From Paracoccaceae bacterium (GTDB lineage: Bacteria > Pseudomonadota > Alphaproteobacteria > Rhodobacterales > Rhodobacteraceae): a stretch of 11,223 bases of DNA. Positions 6,315 to 11,223 of this stretch are shown here, in pieces (position 1 is the stretch's first letter; the number at the start of each line of letters is the position of its first letter). Location of the stretch: positions 13,052 through 24,274 of the forward strand of contig JABSSB010000033.1 in the NCBI GenBank assembly GCA_013214715.1, read 5' to 3'. The notes beneath the pieces were generated by a model. It saw only the letters and a list, made by a program, of their open reading frames with translations, did not search any database and was not told the DNA's origin. The position numbers and the translations under genes are program-made.

Positions 6315-6839
6315 ATGAACGAGATTTCGATGTTTTCTGCCAAAAAGCTGCGCCTGCCTGTTCTTGCCCTGATGATGGCCTTGCTGACCCTTAGCAGTTG
6401 CGGGTGGTTTGGTGGCGGCACACGATCCGCACCCGAGGTCGATGACGCAACGGCGAACCCATTGATGCCGGATGCGTCCGGAGGCGGTTTGAATTTCGGT
6501 CGTCCCGAAGCGCCCGATCCGTCGGTTCGTATCGCGACCGTCGATAGCCTGACCGTAGAACGCACCCCTACTGGCGCGATCGTGGTGGCCACCGGGACCG
6601 CCACACGTCAGGGGGCCTTTGATGCGGCCTTGCGCAACCCCAGCGGGGAGCCGCAAGTCGAGAATGGCGTTCTGTTGCTGGAATTCATCGTGACCTATCC
6701 GCCGCAGGCAACCTCCGTCGGACCGGCGCAGACCCGTCAGGTTCGTGCAGCCGCCAGCCTCACAACCCAGACCCTGCGCCAGATCCGGGCTGTCCGGGTG
6801 ATCGCGATGGAAAACAGCCGAGAAGCGCGACGGCGGTAA
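6315..6839 (+). CDS. Small lipoprotein of unknown function
   Basis: The product has 174 residues and a lipoprotein signal peptide: positive KKLR at 10-13, a hydrophobic run LPVLALMMALLTL (14-26), and a lipobox LSSC with the modified cysteine at C29. It should be lipid-anchored in the inner or outer membrane facing the periplasm. The residue after the cysteine is glycine, so there is no Asp +2 retention signal. A low-complexity linker rich in Gly, Pro, Ala and Asp (30-70) leads to a small beta-rich domain (about 70-165) with VDSLTVERTPTGAIVVATGTA and NGVLLLEFIVTYPP, ending in a basic tail RREARRR-like. I do not recognise a named family. The start is ATG 6315 with only a weak purine run upstream; ATG 6330 is a second in-frame option and would still keep the signal peptide. 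It is monocistronic and converges on rnd with a 14-base gap. Confidence 0.85.
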   Translation: MNEISMFSAKKLRLPVLALMMALLTLSSCGWFGGGTRSAPEVDDATANPLMPDASGGGLNFGRPEAPDPSVRIATVDSLTVERTPTGAIVVATGTATRQGAFDAALRNPSGEPQVENGVLLLEFIVTYPPQATSVGPAQTRQVRAAASLTTQTLRQIRAVRVIAMENSREARRR

Positions 6840-6853
6840 AAAGCGCCACCGCG

Positions 6854-8011
6854 TCAGATTTCGACGACGCGCACCGTTTCGCCTTTGGCGGTCAAGGCGA
6901 TCTTGCCCTCACAGAGCCGCAATGCATCTTCGCCAAAGACTTCCAGACGCCACCCCGTCAATGCGGGCACATCCCGCCCGCCTGCTGCAATGACATCAAG
7001 GTCCGCCGAGGGCGCAATCAGCTTGGCCGCCACACCGGCGCTTTCGGTTTTGGATTTCAGCAGCACGCGCAGCAAGTCCGCCAGAGCCGGGTTGATATTC
7101 AGGTTCTCGCGCGACCGATCGGGGCGTGGCAAATCAGTCTGTGGGCAATTCAGCCCGGCCTCAACCGCTTTCAGGATGCCTTCGGCAATCGCGCCTTTGC
7201 GCCCTTCACGCAAAAGCAATCGGGATTTGCCCAGATCAGACATGCTGCGCGGTTTGGTCGACGCCAGTTCGACCAGCGCGTCATCCTTGAACACCCGATT
7301 GCGCGGGACGTTGTTTGTTTGCGCGTAATGTTCACGAAAGGCCGCCAGTTCCCGCACCAGCGCCAGGAATCGGCCAGATTGCGTGCGCGTCTTGACCCGA
7401 CGCCATGCCTCGCGCGGGTCGATATCATAGGTCGCCGGATCGGTCAGAATCGCCAGTTCTTCTTCAACCCAATGGCTGCGCCCACTTTCTTCCAGCTTGG
7501 CTGACAGATGCTCATAAATATCGCGCAAATGGGTCACATCCCCAAGCGCATAGGTCTTTTGCGCGGGGCTCAGCGGACGGCGCGACCAATCGGTAAAGCG
7601 GGATGTCTTGTCCAGAGGCTGCTTGCAGATACGCCGCACCAGCGTTTCATAACCGACCTGCTCTCCGAACCCGCACACCATTGCAGCAACCTGGGTGTCA
7701 AAGAGCGGCTGGGGAAAGACCTTGCCTTCGACCCAGAAAATCTCGAGATCTTGCCGCGCTGCGTGAAAGACCTTGACCGTGGAGGTATCGGCGAACAGCT
7801 CTTTCAATGGCTCTAGCGATAGGCCATCGACCAATGGATCAACCAGAACGGCGCTGTCGGGATCATCGCCGGGATAGGCGAGCTGGATCAGGCAGAGCTT
7901 GGAATAATAGGTCCGTTCGCGCAGGAATTCGGTATCGACAGTGACATAATCATGCTGTGACGCGGTCTCGCAGAAGGCCTTGAGCGCCTGCGTGGTTGTA
8001 ATGGTTTTCAT
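6854..8011 (-). CDS. rnd: Ribonuclease D
   Basis: This 385-residue 3'-5' exoribonuclease trims 3' ends of tRNA precursors and other small RNAs. It is a DEDDy-type exonuclease: D26 and E28 in VDTEFLRERTYY (motif I), D88 in HAARQDLEIFW (motif II), and Y154 with D158 in YALGDVTHLRDIY (motif III). An HRDC domain for RNA binding follows at about 205-285, ending near KGAIAEGILKAVEAG; a second, weaker HRDC-like part makes up the C-terminus. Length agrees with proteobacterial RNase D (about 375-390). The frame stays open upstream to 8134, into the purN end, but ATG 8011 (MKTITTTQAL) leads into the conserved domain and is preferred; its ribosome site is weak. It is the third gene after purM and purN on this strand, 109 bases behind purN. 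Confidence 0.96.
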   Translation of the reverse strand: MKTITTTQALKAFCETASQHDYVTVDTEFLRERTYYSKLCLIQLAYPGDDPDSAVLVDPLVDGLSLEPLKELFADTSTVKVFHAARQDLEIFWVEGKVFPQPLFDTQVAAMVCGFGEQVGYETLVRRICKQPLDKTSRFTDWSRRPLSPAQKTYALGDVTHLRDIYEHLSAKLEESGRSHWVEEELAILTDPATYDIDPREAWRRVKTRTQSGRFLALVRELAAFREHYAQTNNVPRNRVFKDDALVELASTKPRSMSDLGKSRLLLREGRKGAIAEGILKAVEAGLNCPQTDLPRPDRSRENLNINPALADLLRVLLKSKTESAGVAAKLIAPSADLDVIAAGGRDVPALTGWRLEVFGEDALRLCEGKIALTAKGETVRVVEI

Positions 8012-8090
8012 ATGGTCTGTATTCTTTGTTTTTCTTTTCGTCCGCCAATCTTCGTCTAGCCCCGCCCACAAGCCCGCTGAATATGCGTTT

Positions 8091-8117
8091 TTTGACGCGA
8101 AAAGGAAAGCCGTCAAA
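8091..8117. repeat. Short inverted repeat between purN and rnd
   Basis: TTTGACG (8091-8097) and CGTCAAA (8111-8117) are reverse complements separated by 13 bases, just beyond the purN stop. On the minus strand no T-run follows the second arm, so a classical terminator is not supported. It may be a weak stem before rnd or simple chance. Confidence 0.3.
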
Positions 8118-8120
8118 GCA

Positions 8121-8723
8121 TCAAGTTGCGTCAATCATCACCGGCTGAGTCATTCCTGCCGCAAAGCTTCGCAACACGGCCGGGTAAAGCACATGCTCCT
8201 GCACCAGCACACGGGCCGCAAGACTGTCGGGCGTGTCGTCATCCAGAACTGGAACGATCGCCTGCCCAAGAATCGGCCCGTCATCCAGTGCCGCGGTCAC
8301 CTGATGCACGCTACAACCCGCTTGCATATCACCAGCCCTCAACGCGCGGGCATGGGTATTCAGCCCTTTGTATTTCGGCAGAAGAGACGGATGTATATTC
8401 AACATCCGGCCTTCAAACTGGGCCACGAAATCGCCGGTCAGAACCCGCATGAAGCCAGCCAAGCAAATGATATCAGGCTCAGCCAGCAAGAGCGGTTTGA
8501 TCAACTCAGCCTCAAAGGCGCCGCGGTCGCCCCCATGCGGACGATGGTCAACCACGGCTGTGGGGATGCCACGCGCACGCGCTTTGTCCAGCCCACCGGC
8601 CTCGGCCTTGTTGGACAAGACCAGACAGGGCCGCGCCGGATGATCGCCGGTCATGCTGTCAACAAGCGAGACCATATTGGACCCGCCGCCGGAAATCAGG
8701 ATCGCGACGCGCTTGTGACTCAA
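8121..8723 (-). CDS. purN: Phosphoribosylglycinamide formyltransferase (GAR transformylase)
   Basis: This 200-residue enzyme transfers a formyl group from 10-formyltetrahydrofolate to GAR, the third step of purine synthesis. Visible motifs are the phosphate-binding loop VAILISGGGSNM (6-17) and the catalytic set N109 and H111 in LNIHPSLLPKYKG, with D147 in VTAALDDGPIL. IICLAGFMRVL (85-95) precedes them as in all PurN. Length is close to the E. coli enzyme (212). The only plausible start is TTG 8723-8721: it overlaps the purM stop (TTGA), there is no in-frame ATG or GTG nearby upstream, and the next ATG (residue 17) lies inside the substrate loop. Translation therefore probably depends on ribosomes finishing purM. 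It is followed by rnd on the same strand. Confidence 0.96.
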   Translation of the reverse strand: MSHKRVAILISGGGSNMVSLVDSMTGDHPARPCLVLSNKAEAGGLDKARARGIPTAVVDHRPHGGDRGAFEAELIKPLLLAEPDIICLAGFMRVLTGDFVAQFEGRMLNIHPSLLPKYKGLNTHARALRAGDMQAGCSVHQVTAALDDGPILGQAIVPVLDDDTPDSLAARVLVQEHVLYPAVLRSFAAGMTQPVMIDAT

Positions 8724-9766
8724 GACAGCGCCCCGCGAAAGCGCACACCCTTACCCGATGTGACATGGCCCAGCTGGGCGACGGTTTCGCCTTGATCTTG
8801 CAACAATGCCGTCAATGCCTCGGCCCGGTCGGCGGCGCAGACCACCACCATGCCGATCCCGCAATTGAAGGTCTTGAGCATCTCGGAAGCCTCAATGCCC
8901 CCCGTTTGCTGCATCCATGCAAACACCGGGGGCAGCGTCCAGGCGTTCAGGTCAATCTCGGCCCCCAGCCCGTCGGGCAGTACGCGTGGCAGGTTTTCCG
9001 TCAGACCACCACCCGTGATATGCGCCAGACCGTGCACCCCGCCCGCGCGGATCGCTTCCAGCACCTGTTTGACGTAAAGCCGTGTTGGCGCCAGCAGCGC
9101 CGCGCCAACCGTTGCATCGGCAAAAGGCGCGTCATCGCTCCAGGCCAGTCCCGCATGATCCACCAGTCGGCGCACCAGCGAATAGCCATTGGAATGCACC
9201 CCATCCGAGGCCAAGCCCAGCAGAACATCACCCTCGCCCACCCCGGCGGGCAGCGCCGTCCCACGTTCCATAGCGCCCACAGCAAACCCGGCCAGATCGA
9301 AATCCCCATCAGGATACATGCCCGGCATCTCTGCGGTCTCTCCCCCGATCAGGGCGCAGTTGGACCGAACACAGCCTTCGGCAATGCCTTCAACGATGCG
9401 CGCCGCGCTGTCTGTGTCGAGACGACCAGTGGCAAAATAGTCGAGGAAGAACAGCGGCTCCGCCCCCTGGCAGACCAGGTCGTTCACGCACATCGCGACC
9501 AGATCAATGCCCACAGTATCGACCAATCCGGTATCAATCGCGATGCGCAGCTTGGTGCCCACACCATCGGTGGCCGCCACCAGAACCGGGTCGCTATACC
9601 CGGCTGCCTTGAGGTCAAAAAGCGCCCCAAAGCCGCCCAGCCCGCTCATCACTCCGGCGCGATCAGTGCGCTTGGCTGCAGGTTTGATCCGATCAACCAA
9701 AGCATTGCCCGCATCGATATCCACGCCCGCCTCGGCATAGGTCATACCGTTCTTGCCATCACTCAT
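8720..9766 (-). CDS. purM: Phosphoribosylformylglycinamidine cyclo-ligase (AIR synthetase)
   Basis: This 348-residue ATP-dependent enzyme closes the imidazole ring, converting FGAM to AIR, the fifth step of purine synthesis; it acts as a dimer in the cytosol. Signatures in order: TYAEAGVDIDAGNALVDRIK (9-28), GGFGALFDL (44-52), ATDGVGTKLRIA (65-76, ATP site), the dimer-core strand VNDLVCQGAEPLFFLDYFATG (94-114), GGETAEMPGMY (141-151), and near the end a complete C-terminal subdomain with AHITGGGLTENLPRVLP and NCGIGMVVV. I chose ATG 9766 because AGGA lies eight bases upstream. ATG 9775 directly abuts that AGG, and the open frame to 9826 is not conserved-looking. It leads the purM-purN-rnd series and is divergent from the tRNA gene. 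Confidence 0.97.
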   Translation of the reverse strand: MSDGKNGMTYAEAGVDIDAGNALVDRIKPAAKRTDRAGVMSGLGGFGALFDLKAAGYSDPVLVAATDGVGTKLRIAIDTGLVDTVGIDLVAMCVNDLVCQGAEPLFFLDYFATGRLDTDSAARIVEGIAEGCVRSNCALIGGETAEMPGMYPDGDFDLAGFAVGAMERGTALPAGVGEGDVLLGLASDGVHSNGYSLVRRLVDHAGLAWSDDAPFADATVGAALLAPTRLYVKQVLEAIRAGGVHGLAHITGGGLTENLPRVLPDGLGAEIDLNAWTLPPVFAWMQQTGGIEASEMLKTFNCGIGMVVVCAADRAEALTALLQDQGETVAQLGHVTSGKGVRFRGALS

Positions 9767-9774
9767 CGCGATCA

Positions 9775-9778
9775 TCCT
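9775..9778 (-). promoter_or_regulatory. Ribosome binding site of purM
   Basis: AGGA on the minus strand lies eight bases before ATG 9766, and it excludes the in-frame ATG at 9775, which overlaps it. Confidence 0.55.
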
Positions 9779-9835
9779 GTTAGCCGCAGTTGCGCGCGGG
9801 CTACCGGAACTTGGCCACACTTGCAACGGTCAGGC

Positions 9836-9863
9836 TTGACGCTGGCGGCGGTCATGGTAGGCA
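9836..9863 (+). promoter_or_regulatory. Candidate promoter of the tRNA gene
   Basis: TTGACG (9836-9841) is a good -35 element. With a 16-base spacer the -10 position reads TAGGCA (9858-9863), a poor match. The distance to the mature tRNA 5' end at 9880 fits a start site near 9870. Only the -35 part is convincing. Confidence 0.3.
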
Positions 9864-9879
9864 AGAGGCCTGCCATTGG

Positions 9880-9956
9880 GGGCCTGTAGCTCAATTGGTT
9901 AGAGCAGAGCGCTCATAACGCTTTGGTTGCGGGTTCAAGTCCTGCCGGGCCTACCA
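9880..9956 (+). tRNA. tRNA with CAT anticodon, probably tRNA-Ile2 (lysidine type)
   Basis: A complete 77-nt cloverleaf with encoded CCA. The acceptor strand GGGCCTG (9880-9886) pairs with CGGGCCT (9946-9952), including G1-U72 and U6-G67 wobbles. The D-stem is GCTC/GAGC with a GG-containing loop. The anticodon stem GAGCG/CGCTT encloses loop CTCATAA with anticodon CAT at 9914-9916. The variable loop is TGGTT and the T-arm is GCGGG-TTCAAGT-CCTGC. By anticodon it could be called Met, but the body resembles the minor isoleucine tRNA: the sequence CTCATAA followed by a TTGGTYGC-like junction matches E. coli ileX from memory. The G1-U72 pair with a following G-C pair also differs from the initiator, which has an unpaired 1-72. 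TilS would convert C34 to lysidine so that it reads AUA. The cloverleaf is certain; the Ile2 identity is inferred. Confidence 0.93.
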
Positions 9957-10015
9957 GTTTCACAACAGCATTGACCGGATCACCGACGGACTTAGCTCAG
10001 CGTGAAAGCTGGTGC

Positions 10016-10019
10016 GAGG
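10016..10019 (+). promoter_or_regulatory. Ribosome binding site of the ABC1 kinase gene
   Basis: GAGG lies four bases before ATG 10024. The spacing is a little tight but supports this start over downstream methionines. Confidence 0.5.
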
Positions 10020-10023
10020 CTGC

Positions 10024-11223
10024 ATGACCAAACCCACATCTTCTGCCCGTCCGATCCCTGTTCCGACGGGGCGCGTATCCCGCATGGCCCGCTTTGGCGG
10101 TCTTGCCACCCAAGTGGCCGGGTCGGTGGCTTTGCAGGGCGCGCGGGAAATCGCACGCGGCAACCGTCCCGAACTCCGTCGCCTGATGCTGACGCCAACA
10201 AATGTTCAACGCCTGACCAACCAACTGGCACGGATGCGCGGCGCGGCGATGAAAATGGGACAATTGTTGTCGATGGATAGCGGCGACATCCTGCCGCCGG
10301 AACTGACCGACATTCTGGCGAGACTTCGCCAGGACGCACATTTCATGCCGCCCAAACAATTGCGACAGGTGCTCGATGCCAATTGGGGCGTGAACTGGCG
10401 GCGCGGCTTTGCCCGGTTTGACGTGCGCCCGATTGCCGCGGCCTCGATCGGTCAGGTCCATCGCGCCCGGCTGCATGATGGGCAGGACGTTGCAATCAAA
10501 GTGCAATATCCCGGCGTTGCGCGCAGTATCGACAGCGATGTCGCCAATCTGGGCAGCCTGTTGCGCGCCTCGCAGCTTTTGCCCAAAGGCTTCGAGATCG
10601 GCCCGTATCTCGACGAGGCCCGCGCCCAACTGCATGAGGAAACCGACTATGCGCGCGAGGCCGCACATCTCACGCGGTTCGGCGCTCACCTGGCCCAGGA
10701 TCAGCGCTTTCATGTGCCGTCTGTGATTGCAGATTGGTCGACCCAGCAGATTTTGTGCATGAGTTTTGCCAAGGGCCGTCCTATCGAAGACCTGATCAGC
10801 GCGCCCGAGACCGTGCGGCATGATGTTGCACGCAACATGTTCGATCTGATGCTGCGCGAAATCTTTGACATTGGCGAAACTCAAAGCGACCCAAACTTTG
10901 CCAATTACCTTTACGATCCTGACAGCGGTCAGATCGTGCTGTTGGATTTTGGTGCCACGCGCTCTCTGGCTCCGGACCTGGTCAACGCCTATCGCGATTT
11001 GTTGCGCGCCGGTCTCTGCGGTGACGGTAACGCGATGGCCGGTGCCGCAGAGAGGATTGGTTTTGTGTCGACCCAGACCGAACCATCGCATCGCGACCGG
11101 ATCATCGCTATGATGGACCGCGCCTTTGCCGTCGTTCGGGCCGGGCCAGAGTATGATTTCGCCGACCCCACCCTGTCAGAGTTCATGCAGGCCGAAAGCA
11201 TGGCGCTTTGGGATGACGGGTTT
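10024..11223 (+). CDS. ABC1/ADCK3 (COQ8)-family atypical kinase, C-terminus cut by window edge
   Basis: The frame from ATG 10024 gives 400 residues and is open at the window end; the family is about 440 or longer. It has the hallmarks of the UbiB/ABC1 family: the KxGQ motif as MRGAAMKMGQLLSMD (K77, Q80), an alanine-rich nucleotide loop AAASIGQVHRA (138-148) in place of the glycine-rich loop, the kinase lysine K159 in VAIKVQYPGV, the ExD stretch EETDYAREA (205-213), QSDPNFANYLYD (287-298) with D289 and N294, and LLDFGATR (306-313) with the metal-binding D308. The QxDPNxxN and DFGATR forms are those of ADCK3/COQ8 rather than the HxDPHPGN of bacterial UbiB. Relatives support ubiquinone synthesis through ATPase activity. 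No C-terminal membrane helix, as in UbiB, is visible in the available part. It follows the tRNA by 67 bases. Confidence 0.93.
   Translation, partial: MTKPTSSARPIPVPTGRVSRMARFGGLATQVAGSVALQGAREIARGNRPELRRLMLTPTNVQRLTNQLARMRGAAMKMGQLLSMDSGDILPPELTDILARLRQDAHFMPPKQLRQVLDANWGVNWRRGFARFDVRPIAAASIGQVHRARLHDGQDVAIKVQYPGVARSIDSDVANLGSLLRASQLLPKGFEIGPYLDEARAQLHEETDYAREAAHLTRFGAHLAQDQRFHVPSVIADWSTQQILCMSFAKGRPIEDLISAPETVRHDVARNMFDLMLREIFDIGETQSDPNFANYLYDPDSGQIVLLDFGATRSLAPDLVNAYRDLLRAGLCGDGNAMAGAAERIGFVSTQTEPSHRDRIIAMMDRAFAVVRAGPEYDFADPTLSEFMQAESMALWDDGF

Noticed and set aside
8765..9889. Plus-strand open frame of about 374 codons
   Set aside because: It is the antisense of purM, composition is typical of a shadow frame, and it runs into the tRNA.
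9997..11091. Minus-strand open frame of about 364 codons
   Set aside because: It is antisense to the ABC1 kinase, which has full family motifs; the opposite frame has none.

Overview
This window looks like chromosomal DNA of an alphaproteobacterium, most likely from the Rhodobacteraceae/Roseobacter group. Base composition is roughly 60% GC. The protein types agree: a two-zinc-knuckle MetG, a SufE beginning MASAAFEEI, a purM-purN-rnd cluster and an ADCK3-like ABC1 kinase. I judged relatedness by recognising sequence, not by a database search. Most of the window is housekeeping. I see no transposase, phage gene, CRISPR array or toxin-antitoxin pair.

Layout. Positions 1-2993 (minus strand) hold a co-directional series read right to left: dusA (tRNA dihydrouridine synthase), a TauE/SafE-type exporter, a probable Fe(II)/2-oxoglutarate (PhyH-like) oxygenase whose start overlaps the exporter stop, and a SpoIIAA-like/STAS protein that runs off the left edge. 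A 272-bp intergenic stretch with a perfect 11-bp inverted repeat separates dusA from the divergent metG (3266-4984, plus).

Positions 4981-5779 carry no intact gene. Read on the minus strand they contain the wreck of a corrinoid uptake/salvage locus: a TonB-dependent receptor (BtuB-like) fragment with an in-frame stop, a later frame change and lost invariant residues. It runs into the last ~57 codons of a cbiZ-like adenosylcobinamide amidohydrolase gene, whose stop codon overlaps that of metG. This decayed locus is the most interesting thing in the window.

Next come sufE (minus) and a divergent small lipoprotein gene (plus). The lipoprotein gene converges on a minus-strand purine cluster, purM-purN-rnd, transcribed right to left. 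Divergent from purM is a tRNA gene with a CAT anticodon. Its body resembles the isoleucine-2 tRNA (read as AUA after lysidine modification) more than a methionine tRNA. It is followed by an ABC1/ADCK3-like atypical kinase, probably linked to ubiquinone, that runs off the right edge.

Together the genes cover tRNA modification and charging (dusA, metG, tRNA-Ile2), RNA 3' processing (rnd), Fe-S assembly (sufE), purine synthesis (purM, purN) and quinone biology (ABC1). A possible sulfur-related pair (oxygenase plus TauE/SafE) and a dead cobamide acquisition locus complete it.
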